Translations under genes and position numbers: made by a program
Origin: Agarivorans litoreus
GTDB taxonomy: Bacteria > Pseudomonadota > Gammaproteobacteria > Enterobacterales > Celerinatantimonadaceae
NCBI RefSeq assembly: GCF_019649015.1
Contig: NZ_BLPI01000001.1
Coordinates: 3,653,001-3,717,000, forward strand
Direction of reading: 5' to 3'
DNA: 64,000 nucleotides
Notes under the pieces: model-generated
Database searches by the model: none
Told to the model about the DNA's origin: nothing
What the model saw: only the letters and a program-made list of their open reading frames with translations
In this document: positions 19,184 through 29,979 of the stretch, piece by piece
Layout: each line of letters starts with the position of its first letter
Numbering within the stretch: position 1 is the first letter of the stretch

Positions 19184-20024
19184 GTTGCCCAGCATTGTCG
19201 AGGCTCAGCATTGGGCTAAGCAGCAACTTGCAGGTGGTGAATCGCCCAAGGTTGATGCTAAGGTTATTCTGCAACATGTATTGCAATGCAACCAAACCTA
19301 TTTGCTCACTTGGCCCGAAAGGGCCTTAAGTGCAGAACAATGGCAGCTTTACCAAGCGCTAGTGACTAAACGTGTGGCGGGTGAGCCGGTGGCTTACATT
19401 ATTGGTGAGCGAGAGTTTTGGTCTTTATCATTAAAAGTGTCTCCTGCAACTTTGATCCCGCGCCCAGATACTGAAGTTTTAGTTGAGCAAGCACTAAAGA
19501 AAGTGCTTAACCACGCCGATACCCATATAGTTGACCTAGGAACCGGCACTGGAGCAATAGCGCTGGCTTTAGCTAGCGAACTTCCAAAAGCGGAAGTATT
19601 TGCCAGCGACTTGCACGAAGATGCAGTAAACTTGGCGAAGTACAATGCGAGTGAGTTAGGTTTATCACGGGTTCAGGTTAAACAAGGATCGTGGTTTAGC
19701 CCTTTTGTTGGGCAAACGTTTGACTTAGTGGTGAGTAATCCGCCTTATATCGATCCGGCTGACCCGCATTTGTCGCAGGGCGATGTGCGCTTTGAGCCAA
19801 GCTCAGCATTAACGGCAGAGCAGCATGGCTTAGCCGATATCGACCATATTGTGAGTCAGGCACCAAGCTATTTAAAAGCCGGTGGTTGGCTATTGCTAGA
19901 GCACGGTTTCGACCAAAAGGATGCAGTACAACAGCTGCTCACTGCCAAGGGGTTTGTTGAGGTGTTTACCGAGCAAGACTATGGCGGTATGGATCGGGTT
20001 ACCGGTGGCCGTATTAAAGAATAA
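19173..20024 (+). CDS. prmC: PrmC, release factor glutamine methyltransferase
   Basis: 283 residues from the GTG at 19173. A TTG at 19185, just after the prfA stop, is an alternative start. SAM-binding '[15 protein letters not shown]' and the catalytic NPPY motif ('[10 protein letters not shown]') are present, with the N-terminal helical domain. N5-methylates the GGQ glutamine of RF1 and RF2. Confidence 0.96.
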   Translation: MKAKLPSIVEAQHWAKQQLAGGESPKVDAKVILQHVLQCNQTYLLTWPERALSAEQWQLYQALVTKRVAGEPVAYIIGEREFWSLSLKVSPATLIPRPDTEVLVEQALKKVLNHADTHIVDLGTGTGAIALALASELPKAEVFASDLHEDAVNLAKYNASELGLSRVQVKQGSWFSPFVGQTFDLVVSNPPYIDPADPHLSQGDVRFEPSSALTAEQHGLADIDHIVSQAPSYLKAGGWLLLEHGFDQKDAVQQLLTAKGFVEVFTEQDYGGMDRVTGGRIKE

Positions 20025-20075
20025 GGCAATACACGAGGTGTGTTGTTAGTACAAGATTGTAAAGGAAAAGCTTGA

Positions 20076-21708
<1,633 letters not shown>

Positions 21709-21830
21709 GAATTTTATCGATAATGCTAAGTTTAGGTTTCCCTAAGCCAGCACTCTTGTTAGGGTTAATAACAATGATGAGCCAAGGTAAGCCTTGCTTT
21801 GGCTCAAGCTAGAAGAAAAATGGAAGTGAT

Positions 21831-22700
21831 ATGTTAATAAAAGCCTTGCGCACAGGGTGCATGTTAGTAACGTTTGGTTACCTTAGCGCTTGTGCTAGCA
21901 CTTCGAGTCAAGCTCCACAAACCGTGGTGTTGGCAAAACCTCTGCAAGTTAATTATCAATCCGAAGTTGCTTTGGCTCGCCTTGGGCAAATGCTTAACTC
22001 TGGTGAGTACAATCAAGAGCAAATGGCGCAATTGTATTATGAGCGCGGCATTGTTTTTGACCGAGTAGGCTTGCGCGCTTTAGCGCGTTTTGACTTTAAT
22101 CGAGCAATTCAGTTAAAGCCAGATTTTGTTGAAGCCTACAACTTTTTGGGTGTGTATTTCACCCTAGCGGAAGAATTCGATAGCGCTTTTGAAGCCTTTG
22201 ACTCCGCCGTTGAACTGGCGCCGGATTATAGCTTTGCTTATTTCTACCGTGGTATAGCGCTTAATTACGCCAACAAGCCGCAGCTTGCTATGGCCGATGT
22301 AAATCATTATGCCGACCAAGCGCCTAACGACCCATACCGAGTGCTGTGGCGTTATCTTATTCAGCTAGAGGCGGGTGAGCCCGAAGCCCAGAATGAGCTG
22401 GTTGAAGCTTTAAAAACCTACCGCAATGAAGATTGGGGTTGGCAGATTGTGCGTTTATACGCTGGCGAGATTGACCAACAAACTTTCCTAGCTACCACTA
22501 TGGATGTGCAAGGGGATAACCGCGCCTTGGCTGAGCGACTATGTGAAGCGTATTTCTATATGGCGAAGTTAGCGCAGCGTGCTGGCGACCCACAATTAGC
22601 CAGTAGTTACTTTAAGCTTTCACTGGCCAATAACGTATATGACTTTGTTGAGCACCGTTTGGCTTTGTTTGAACTAAATCGTTACGAGAGCCAGATTTAG
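21831..22700 (+). CDS. nlpI: NlpI-like lipoprotein with TPR repeats
   Basis: 289 residues. Lipoprotein signal 'MLIKALRTGCMLVTFGYLSAC' with lipobox LSAC. Then TPR units ('YYERGIVFDRVGLRALARFDFNRAIQLKPDFVEAYNFLGVYF...') that follow E. coli NlpI closely, including the C-terminal 'SLANNVYDFVEHRLALFEL'. NlpI is an outer-membrane adaptor for peptidoglycan endopeptidases and the protease Prc. In enterics it lies next to pnp; here it follows kdsA, 122 bases away, so it is probably a separate unit. Confidence 0.92.
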   Translation: MLIKALRTGCMLVTFGYLSACASTSSQAPQTVVLAKPLQVNYQSEVALARLGQMLNSGEYNQEQMAQLYYERGIVFDRVGLRALARFDFNRAIQLKPDFVEAYNFLGVYFTLAEEFDSAFEAFDSAVELAPDYSFAYFYRGIALNYANKPQLAMADVNHYADQAPNDPYRVLWRYLIQLEAGEPEAQNELVEALKTYRNEDWGWQIVRLYAGEIDQQTFLATTMDVQGDNRALAERLCEAYFYMAKLAQRAGDPQLASSYFKLSLANNVYDFVEHRLALFELNRYESQI

Positions 22701-22719
22701 TTGGCTCTCGCAAGTTAAG

Positions 22720-23592
22720 TTAATCTTGCTGGCGAATGCCAGCAATTTGATGCCAATATCCATTCACACTATCGGGCGTTGGAAAATGCTCGTTAGTGTT
22801 ACTTCTCAAGCGAAATGCCTCTAAGTGTTCAATACTCTCTTCACCTAAAGGGCTTATTCTTACAATATCAACCAGCCCTTTCATGCTTTGTTGGTCATTA
22901 ATTAAGTTGTAGCATTCACCAGAAAGCGTTTGAATACCATTTAGTACAAACAATGGCTGACCTTCTTGACTATTTACCACTCGGCCTGTTGGATAGTTAA
23001 TACAACAGGTTTCGCAGTTGTCTTTACTTTTGCCTTCTGATTGGGCAGTGAAGCAGCGAGCTGAGTAGGCAAGTGGTAGGTGACCATAAGCAAATACTTC
23101 TATTTCAAAACGCTCTCTTATGCCCATCTCTAAACATTCATTACTCAGCTTTTGCAGCCAATCACGAGACAGCTCCACTGGCATTACCCAGCGTTGCATG
23201 CCTTGGTCGAGCAATACTTTAAGGGCATAAGCGTTATATATATTAATTGCTGGGCCGCACACAAAAGGCAGTTTCGCTTTATGGGCTTCTTCTACCGCAC
23301 TAAAGTCGTTGGCTTCAATGGTAAAATCACCATTGTCGATGAGTTTTTTTAAGTTACGGATCTCTGAGGGTGCCTCTAGCAAAGCCATAGTGGAAATAAC
23401 CACTTGCTTGCCTGCTTGAGACAATTGTTGCCCTAGGTCTATCCAATCTTGCGCCTTCATGTTTCTGCGCTTACTGCACACCGTTTCGCCCAAATAAACA
23501 ATGTCGGCACTGCTGGCTTTGGCTAAATGGTAAAACTCTTCAATTTGTTGGTTTGGCCAATAATACAAGATTGGCCCAAGTGAGTACTTCAT
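22720..23592 (-). CDS. ubiV: UbiV, O2-independent ubiquinone hydroxylation protein
   Basis: 290-residue U32-peptidase-family protein. Four cysteines fit the 4Fe-4S ligands of UbiV: one in 'ETVCSKRR' and three in 'SARCFTAQ...CETCC'. With UbiU it hydroxylates ubiquinone precursors without oxygen, using prephenate as donor. It follows ubiU by 13 bases on the same strand. Confidence 0.94.
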   Translation of the reverse strand: MKYSLGPILYYWPNQQIEEFYHLAKASSADIVYLGETVCSKRRNMKAQDWIDLGQQLSQAGKQVVISTMALLEAPSEIRNLKKLIDNGDFTIEANDFSAVEEAHKAKLPFVCGPAINIYNAYALKVLLDQGMQRWVMPVELSRDWLQKLSNECLEMGIRERFEIEVFAYGHLPLAYSARCFTAQSEGKSKDNCETCCINYPTGRVVNSQEGQPLFVLNGIQTLSGECYNLINDQQSMKGLVDIVRISPLGEESIEHLEAFRLRSNTNEHFPTPDSVNGYWHQIAGIRQQD

Positions 23593-23605
23593 AATCTACC
23601 TATAG

Positions 23606-24604
23606 TTATTGCCAAGCTTTGTGATAAGCACCCAATGTAGTTTGGCTACCTTCTGACAATTTAGCGAGTTGCCCCATCCATTGTTGTTTAGCGGTGTACT
23701 GTTCCGGCTGCGCTTGATAGCTATCAATCGCTTCGCGCCATACTTGGGTGACTTGAGCAACGTAGGCTGGACTGCGTTGGCGACCTTCAATTTTTACCGC
23801 AGAAATATTGGCGGCAAATAATTCGGGCAGTAATTCAAGGGTATTTAAACTCGTAGGTTCTTCGAGCGCGTGATAGCGTTGCCCATCAACATCAAAACGG
23901 CCTTTACATAGTGTCGGGTAACCAGCTGTTTCACTGGGGCCATAGCGGTCGATGAGTATATCGTTTAAACGAGATTCCAAGCCTTGTTCAGTTTCTTGCC
24001 AGCGAACAAATGAGGCGGGTGAACAAGCACCTACGGTGTTGGGGGACTCTCCAGTAAGATAAGACGATAAGTAGCAGCGCCCTTCAGCCATTACGCATAA
24101 GCTACCAAAGGCAAATACTTCTAGTTCCATATCAGGGCAAGCTCGAGACAATTGTTTAACTTGATGAATAGAGAGAACGCGCGGTAATACCACTCGCTTA
24201 ACATTAAAGTTTCGCTGATAAAATGCGATTGCTGAAGCATTGGTGGCAGAAGCTTGAACCGATAAATGAACGGTTAAATCTGGGTAGGTGTTTTTGGCGT
24301 ACTCTAACAAAGCAATATCAGCCAAAATAACCACATCTGCACCAATTGCTACCGCTCTGTCGATGGCTGAATACCATAATTGATGCTGGTCTGGGTGAGC
24401 AAAGGTATTGATTGCTATGTGTAATTGACGTTGGTGTTTTTTTAAATAATCTACTGCTTTATCGAGCTTTTTCCCGTCAAAATTGAGACCAGCAAAATGA
24501 CGGGCATTAGTGGCATCTTTAAAGCCAATATAGATGGCATCGGCACCATGATCCACCGCCGCTTTAACTGCAGGCAAAGAGCCTGCTGGGCAAAGTAATT
24601 CCAT
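23606..24604 (-). CDS. ubiU: UbiU, O2-independent ubiquinone hydroxylation protein
   Basis: 332 residues, U32-peptidase-like with start 'MELLCPAGSLPAVKAAVDHGADAIYIGF'. Iron-sulfur cysteines appear in 'GSLCVMAEGRCYLS', 'VGACSPASF' and 'TLCKGRFDVDG'. Forms a heterodimer with UbiV. A ribosome site (GAGGGAAAT) precedes the ATG. Divergent from ubiT, from which it is now separated by the inserted MITE. Confidence 0.95.
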   Translation of the reverse strand: MELLCPAGSLPAVKAAVDHGADAIYIGFKDATNARHFAGLNFDGKKLDKAVDYLKKHQRQLHIAINTFAHPDQHQLWYSAIDRAVAIGADVVILADIALLEYAKNTYPDLTVHLSVQASATNASAIAFYQRNFNVKRVVLPRVLSIHQVKQLSRACPDMELEVFAFGSLCVMAEGRCYLSSYLTGESPNTVGACSPASFVRWQETEQGLESRLNDILIDRYGPSETAGYPTLCKGRFDVDGQRYHALEEPTSLNTLELLPELFAANISAVKIEGRQRSPAYVAQVTQVWREAIDSYQAQPEQYTAKQQWMGQLAKLSEGSQTTLGAYHKAWQ

Positions 24605-24660
24605 ATTTCCCTCTACTCGAGATTTTTTGTCATTCTACTGGGCTTAGTTAGATGGGATAT

Positions 24661-24707
24661 TGACTCAGCGCAGCTTTGCGCAAGGGAAAACTGCGTAAAC
24701 TGAGTCA
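24661..24707. repeat. Dyad next to the MITE in the ubiU-ubiT spacer
   Basis: TGACTCAG-CGCAG is mirrored by CTGCG-TAAA-CTGAGTCA (8+5 paired bases, 4-base bulge), with a smaller nested hairpin GCGCA/TGCGC. It lies six bases before the MITE. It could be a regulatory dyad of the divergent ubiU/ubiT promoters, or an older insertion remnant. Confidence 0.4.
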
Positions 24708-24712
24708 CTTAC

Positions 24713-24978
24713 TAGGGTCTGTTGATCTTTGGTGTTGAAATTTTGTTCGAGATAAGCGGGCTTTAATCGCGGCGGGCACTTAGAAGCCTAGTGGGCTAAG
24801 CAAGAAGTGCTTAACAAAGAGTAAAGTTCGCTTATCCGAACCCTTCGGGCAGTATTTCTTAGCCATTTATTCAGCGTTAGCGAGTGATTATTAAGCCCAC
24901 TTAACTGCACACTCACTGCCTTGCCTAAATGGCTAATAAATTGCTGCAAAAACCATCAGCAAAGATCAACAGACCCTA
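24713..24978. mobile_element. MITE copy 1 (262 bp, TA-flanked)
   Basis: A 262-base element (24715-24976) has perfect 17-base terminal inverted repeats (GGGTCTGTTGATCTTTG) and TA on both sides, the expected target duplication. It has no coding frame. A second copy at 52718-52979 is the same length and differs at six positions by my alignment (about 98% identity). This is a miniature inverted-repeat element mobilised in trans. TA duplication fits IS630/Tc1-type or some IS5-group transposases; the parent is not in this window. Confidence 0.88.
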
Positions 24979-24996
24979 GCTTTATTTGTTAATTTT

Positions 24997-25497
24997 ATGA
25001 GGTCTTTAGTGCTTACTCGCTTAAAACAATCTTTAGTCAAAGACATGCCACGTTTGTTAAGTTTGCCAGTTAAAATGTGTCCCTTTGTGCTGCAAGGCAA
25101 GGCCATGGAAAAAGCACTGGCATTAAGTTTTTCAGAAGCGATTGAAGAGGGTGATTTAGATTTTTTAGAACAGCGTTGGTTAAAACTTACCGTGAGTGAT
25201 TTAGCCGCGAGCTGGTATATCACTTTTGATGATGAGCGTTTAAAAGTGCAAGCCAACGCACCGCAAGTTGATGTGAGTTTCTCTGGTGAGCTCAATGACT
25301 TTGTGCTGATGATGGGGCGTCAAGAAGACCCCGATACACTGTTTTTTCAGCGTCGCTTAAAGATTGAAGGTGATACTGAGCTAGGTTTAGAGTTAAAAAA
25401 CCTCTTGGATAACCTTGATATTGATGATCTACCAAGCTGGATGAGCGAGCCGCTGAAGCACGGAGCTGCAATGGTATCTGAATATCGTGTAGCGTAG
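24997..25497 (+). CDS. ubiT: UbiT, SCP2-domain lipid carrier for O2-independent ubiquinone synthesis
   Basis: 166 residues. Contains the conserved YhbT/UbiT pattern 'LKLTVSDLAASWYITF' and 'GRQEDPDTLFFQRRLKIEGDTELGLELKNLLD', an SCP2 sterol-carrier domain. UbiT binds lipids and acts with UbiU/UbiV in the anaerobic pathway. The start codon is only 18 bases after the MITE end, so the native promoter region has been displaced by the insertion. A GTG further in is an alternative start. Confidence 0.93.
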   Translation: MRSLVLTRLKQSLVKDMPRLLSLPVKMCPFVLQGKAMEKALALSFSEAIEEGDLDFLEQRWLKLTVSDLAASWYITFDDERLKVQANAPQVDVSFSGELNDFVLMMGRQEDPDTLFFQRRLKIEGDTELGLELKNLLDNLDIDDLPSWMSEPLKHGAAMVSEYRVA

Positions 25498-25620
25498 ACC
25501 TTATTTATAAAAATTCAATGGCTTAAATGCATGCTATCTCCCGAATACTAAACGCGTTTTAAGCGCAACTTAGTACTTTTGAACTACACTGAAAACAAGG
25601 TAGATGATGGAGGGGGTTGC

Positions 25621-26787
25621 ATGCGAGTTTTGCTGCTATTGATAGTGATAGTGACGGCAAATGCTAAGGCTGAGCAATTAAGCTTTCTTTATTATAGAGA
25701 GCAAGGGAAGGCGATTTTTCAAAGCTTGATGGATGAGTTTTCAGCACAAAGTCAGCATCAAGTAAGCCTTTATCAAATAACTTCCGAAAGCTTAAAACCT
25801 GCCCTTATTAAGTCAGTGTTGCAAGGCTCTGCAGCAGATATCGTTTTTGCCCCTTCCGATATTATTGGCATTGCAGAGCAAGCGAAGTTGTCGGCCGTTC
25901 CAGAAGAGTTAATCGACCCATACACTAGTAGTACTTTGCTGCATACTGCGACCATCGACGAACAGTTACACGGGATCCCTATTTTGCAGGGAAACCACCT
26001 CATGCTTTTTTATAACCGTCGTTTAGTTGACCAACCGGCTAAGTCTTGGCAACAATTATTAGAGCAAAAAAAACACTTTGATAAGCTTGGTATTGCAACT
26101 ATTGGCTGGAATTACTCTGAGATGTACTGGTTTGCAGGGTTCTACAATACCTTCGGTGGTAGAATGACACGAGGAAAGCAAATAACGCTTGAAGAAACAG
26201 CTATGCAAGATGCGTTAAATTTTTATAAGAGTTTAGCCAAACGTAGTTTAGTCAGTGCTGAATGTACTTATGATTGCGGCTACAAAGACTTTATCGAGGG
26301 TAAGGTAGCTTACGCAATTAATGGCGAATGGGCAGTGGCTGACTTTGAGCAACACCTAGGAGATGATTTAGGCATTGCCTTAATTCCGAACATTGGTAGT
26401 CGCGCATTTAAGCCACTTTCTTCAAGCCTAGTATTGATATTTCCTAACAATAGTTTAGCGTCAGAAAAGGCAGAAGCGTTGCAAGATCTTAGTAGGTTTT
26501 TACAAAGCGAAGCGGTGCAGCGCCGTTTATATCAAGAAGCACGATTTTTGCCAGTAAATACAAATTTGCTGAATCAAGTAAAACAACAATCAAACCCTAA
26601 TGAAGCCGCGATGTTAGCTCAGTTAGATCAGGCTGTTCCTATGTCGGCAGAGGCCGCTCAAGCTAGTGCATGGTTAGGCTTGCGTAAAGGCTTTGAATTG
26701 TTTAGCAAAGGGGTATTAGATGCAGCTAAAGCCAGCGAATATATGCAGCAATTTGCTGAGAGAGATTATAGGCAGACCCAAAAGTAA
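25621..26787 (+). CDS. Extracellular solute-binding protein paired with a sensor kinase
   Basis: 388 residues from the ATG at 25621, chosen for the ribosome site GGAGGGGG 8 bases upstream and the signal peptide that then results ('MRVLLLLIVIVTANAKA' cut before EQL). The mature part ('LSFLYYREQGKAIFQSLMDEFSAQSQHQVSL', 'GIPILQGNHLMLFYNRRLV', 'NGEWAVADF') is the SBP_bac_1 (maltose-type) ABC binding-protein family. No permease or ATPase gene is near. Its stop overlaps the kinase start (TAATG), so the protein probably presents a sugar-like ligand to that kinase rather than to a transporter; this is inference. Confidence 0.85.
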   Translation: MRVLLLLIVIVTANAKAEQLSFLYYREQGKAIFQSLMDEFSAQSQHQVSLYQITSESLKPALIKSVLQGSAADIVFAPSDIIGIAEQAKLSAVPEELIDPYTSSTLLHTATIDEQLHGIPILQGNHLMLFYNRRLVDQPAKSWQQLLEQKKHFDKLGIATIGWNYSEMYWFAGFYNTFGGRMTRGKQITLEETAMQDALNFYKSLAKRSLVSAECTYDCGYKDFIEGKVAYAINGEWAVADFEQHLGDDLGIALIPNIGSRAFKPLSSSLVLIFPNNSLASEKAEALQDLSRFLQSEAVQRRLYQEARFLPVNTNLLNQVKQQSNPNEAAMLAQLDQAVPMSAEAAQASAWLGLRKGFELFSKGVLDAAKASEYMQQFAERDYRQTQK

Positions 26788-28706
26788 TGATGATAAAGGC
26801 TAACCAGCTTAGAACCACTTTAGCGCTTAGTATATTATTAGGGGCTTTATTGCCCAGTATTTTGATTGGCTCTTTTCTTCTGAAGCAAATCTCGGCACAG
26901 GATCAGCAAGCAGTTACGCAAACTTTGTATCTTAAAGCCAACAATATTGCGCAAAGCATTCAATATCAAGTAAGGCAGTTATTGCTCGATTTACATAGTC
27001 TTGCGCAAGTTAATGACGTGGTGCTTACTCCTACCTCTGCCATTTTTGGCTTCCATTCTAACCAGCTAATTAGTGAAGTACTGCAGCAAAATAGCTGGGC
27101 TTCGGCTATTTATATTGTTGATTTAGAGGGGCAAATTATTGAAGGTGCGCCGCTTCAGGCGGAGATATTAGATTTACAGGTGCATTACGCGGCAATTCAA
27201 CGTTTAAACCAACAGGTTAAACAAGGTAATAAAGAAGCACTAATCGAAGTTTATCAAGATTCGGAGTTTGCTCAACTGGTTGCGAACATTGATGGTATAG
27301 ATAGTGATTCGGGTTTGTTATTGATGCAGCCGCTGTTACAGAAGAATTTGAATGCTATTGAAGATAGCCAGCAAGTCGGTGCTTTGGTGGTTTTTTTGCC
27401 GATGCAGTCAATATGGCGAGAAGCTGCCTCGCGGATCTCTCATCAAGGGTCTTTAGAGTTATTCCACTCGCAACGTTTATTGTTTAAAGGAACCAAAGGC
27501 GAGCAACCTAAGCGACGCTTTTATATCGATGTCGATTTGGATTTAGCTAATATGGCAGAGCCTCTCTCGCTGTCATTAAGTGCGCAAAGTCGTTCTCTGT
27601 GGGGACTGTTGGTGGAACGACAATCAAATGTGGTGATCGTTCTATTGGTGGTGTTTGTTCTGGTGGCTATTATCGCGGTGGCGATGACGCGACGGATTAT
27701 TGAACCTTTGGAGCATTTAAGTCACTTGGTGAGTAACTATTCGAAGGGCCGTTACGATACAAAAGTACCGTCGCTAGCCTACGATGAGTTTAATCAGGTT
27801 GGTGGATTACTTGAAAGCATGGCTGAGAAGGTTATCCGAGACCAAGAACAGTTAGAGCAACGGGTAGCAGAGCGAACTCAGGAGTTAGAGCAGACTAACT
27901 CTACCTTGCAGCATACTTTAGCGAAATTAAACGATACTCAGCTTGAGCTTGTAGAAAAAGAGAAGATGGCGGCGCTGGGGGGCTTAGTTGCGGGCATGGC
28001 CCATGAACTTAATACGCCTTTGGGTGTGGGTATAACAGCAGCATCACAGTTAATCAATAATTATCAAACCATTGAACTACAACTTAAAAACGGCACCTTG
28101 GCGCGTACTGAGCTTGAAAGTATGCTCCAGCAAGGAGTTGAAGGTGGAAAATTATTAGAGAGTAGTTTGCAACGCTCTGCGGCATTGGTAAATACCTTTA
28201 AAGCACTGGCGGGCAGTGATATTGACTCTAGTCTACAACGACTTAATTTAAAAACGTGGCTGGAGCAGCAGTTACAGATGTTTTTACAGCCTTTTACCGA
28301 TTTACATATACAGCTTACCGTCTCTGGTAGTAACCCAAGTATGTTAGTCAACCAACGGGCGCTAGAGCTGGTGTTGTCTTGCCTTATTGACAACTCCATT
28401 CAACATGGTTTTGCCAGCCATAGCTATCCGCATGTAAAGGTAGATATTGAATCTAACCAAGAAATGGTAGAAATCAACTATCAAGATAATGGCAGCGGCG
28501 TTTCTAATGAAGATATAAACCTTATTTTCAATCCCTTTTATACCACCGGCCGTAGTTCTGGAAATGTGGGCTTAGGCCTAAATCAAGTATACAACTTGGT
28601 TCATCAACACCTGTTAGGTAGCGTAGAAACCTTTAATGCTGAACCTCAAGGTTTGGGTTTTACTATTCGCTTACCGCGTGAGTATGGGAATACTCACCCT
28701 GGTTAA
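26787..28706 (+). CDS. Membrane sensor histidine kinase (HAMP-HisKA-HATPase)
   Basis: 639 residues. Membrane segment about 11-33, a periplasmic domain of about 250 residues, a second membrane segment 'VVIVLLVVFVLVAIIAVAM', HAMP domain, coiled coil ('RVAERTQELEQTNSTLQHTL'), phospho-accepting His in 'GMAHELNTPLGV', N box 'LIDNSIQHG', G1 'DNGSGV' and G2 'GNVGLGLNQVYNLV'. There is no receiver domain and no response regulator gene beside it, so its partner is elsewhere. One-base overlap with the binding-protein gene makes a two-gene sensing unit. Confidence 0.92.
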   Translation: MMIKANQLRTTLALSILLGALLPSILIGSFLLKQISAQDQQAVTQTLYLKANNIAQSIQYQVRQLLLDLHSLAQVNDVVLTPTSAIFGFHSNQLISEVLQQNSWASAIYIVDLEGQIIEGAPLQAEILDLQVHYAAIQRLNQQVKQGNKEALIEVYQDSEFAQLVANIDGIDSDSGLLLMQPLLQKNLNAIEDSQQVGALVVFLPMQSIWREAASRISHQGSLELFHSQRLLFKGTKGEQPKRRFYIDVDLDLANMAEPLSLSLSAQSRSLWGLLVERQSNVVIVLLVVFVLVAIIAVAMTRRIIEPLEHLSHLVSNYSKGRYDTKVPSLAYDEFNQVGGLLESMAEKVIRDQEQLEQRVAERTQELEQTNSTLQHTLAKLNDTQLELVEKEKMAALGGLVAGMAHELNTPLGVGITAASQLINNYQTIELQLKNGTLARTELESMLQQGVEGGKLLESSLQRSAALVNTFKALAGSDIDSSLQRLNLKTWLEQQLQMFLQPFTDLHIQLTVSGSNPSMLVNQRALELVLSCLIDNSIQHGFASHSYPHVKVDIESNQEMVEINYQDNGSGVSNEDINLIFNPFYTTGRSSGNVGLGLNQVYNLVHQHLLGSVETFNAEPQGLGFTIRLPREYGNTHPG

Positions 28707-29095
28707 CCTTTCTTAGGCCAAGTGACAATGCGCCCGTTATCAAAAATGCTGCCTGATTGAGCGACCCTCAAAGAGACAAAAATGTTATCTAAGGCGATAT
28801 GGCTATGTTGATGGATTACCTTAGCTAAAACGCTAATTAGTTGTTGTTGGCGCTTATCGCTATGTACATCAGGGATAAGCAGCTCAACCATAAGCGGCGG
28901 CTGATTAGCTTGTTGCTGGTGATGAACTTGTTGGTTTACAAAGTAGTGACCCGGCTGAATGTAATTCCATTCTATGCTGATATGCTCCAGTTGAATTTTG
29001 GCTTGTTGGGCAAAAGCATTGGCTAGCTTGTTTAGTAGGCTAGGCATATCAATGGCGTTGGGTAAGGCTAAGGAGCGAATATGCACGATTGGCAT
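28703..29095 (-). CDS. Tautomerase-like protein (possibly DUF1904)
   Basis: 130 residues starting 'MPIVHIRSLALP', with a proline directly after Met as in the tautomerase/MIF superfamily, where Pro1 is the catalytic base. The rest ('LLNKLANAFAQQAKIQLEHISIEWNYI', 'DVHSDKRQQQLISVLAKVI') fits one beta-alpha-beta tautomerase repeat pair, as in DUF1904 proteins. Substrate unknown. It is convergent with the sensor kinase; the two stops overlap by four bases. Confidence 0.6.
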   Translation of the reverse strand: MPIVHIRSLALPNAIDMPSLLNKLANAFAQQAKIQLEHISIEWNYIQPGHYFVNQQVHHQQQANQPPLMVELLIPDVHSDKRQQQLISVLAKVIHQHSHIALDNIFVSLRVAQSGSIFDNGRIVTWPKKG

Positions 29096-29143
29096 TTACA
29101 GCTTCTCCCACTGTTTGTTATTACTTTCCTCTAGCCTAACGCA

Positions 29144-29848
29144 TTACTTAAATTGTTCAAATTGTTGTTGAATTTGTTGATATAGCTCAGCGGTCCACTC
29201 TGGGAGATGATCTGGTACCGGGAAAAGCGGTAATAGTCTAGGGTCATGTGGGGCAATAACAACTTGGCTGTTGCCCGGACCAATGCGCTCAACCAATACA
29301 AACAAATCTTCTATAGCTTGATCCCCCATAGCTAAACAGCCGACCGAGGATGTTTTACCGTGAATAAATATATTGGAACCGGGTTGATGGCGTTGCTCTT
29401 TTTTGGCCATGGCTAAATCAAAGCTATTAGGGTAGTTAAGTTTCATCGATAAATGAAATTTGCTGTTAGGGTTTAGGGCTTCAATTTCATAGATACCTTC
29501 TGGGACCTGTAAATCACCTTCACGTAATTTTGGGCCCGCGGTTCCGCTTGCATGGCGTATCCAATAAGTATGAATGTACTTATATCCCTCTCCAGAATCG
29601 GCCCATAACTCTAATCTTCGCGAGTGCTTGCTGGCTAACAAGGTGATTTTTTGTGGCGGGTAATCCACTTTTGCCGCCACAAATAGCGGCAAAAGTCGCT
29701 TTAGACTATCGTTATGGTAAGTGTTAATTACTTGTTTAATCGACCGTTTGCTCGATGGCAGAGAAGACGGCTCAGACCAATTGCTAGCAAACAGTGAAAA
29801 GCTGCAGCAAGCCATAAGTGCAGTGCTGCACAGTCGATAAAAACGCAA
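29144..29848 (-). CDS. dpaA: DpaA/YafK-like L,D-transpeptidase-fold protein
   Basis: 234 residues with signal peptide 'MRFYRLCSTALMACCSFSLFA'. YkuD catalytic motif 'IFIHGKTSSVGCLAMGD' (His and Cys) matches the YafK pattern. E. coli YafK (DpaA) removes Braun lipoprotein from peptidoglycan rather than making cross-links. Envelope function is safe; the exact reaction is by similarity. Transcribed away from the next gene. Confidence 0.85.
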   Translation of the reverse strand: MRFYRLCSTALMACCSFSLFASNWSEPSSLPSSKRSIKQVINTYHNDSLKRLLPLFVAAKVDYPPQKITLLASKHSRRLELWADSGEGYKYIHTYWIRHASGTAGPKLREGDLQVPEGIYEIEALNPNSKFHLSMKLNYPNSFDLAMAKKEQRHQPGSNIFIHGKTSSVGCLAMGDQAIEDLFVLVERIGPGNSQVVIAPHDPRLLPLFPVPDHLPEWTAELYQQIQQQFEQFK

Positions 29849-29979
29849 AAGTTAATACTCTATCGATTAAGAGAGAGAGAAGTGTACTTGTAGTTGCTGG
29901 TGAGCGCCATAGTTGACGCTTTAATGTGAATGAAAGCCGTGATACTTACTCAATCTATATCTCAAGAGGAGGACTTTAT

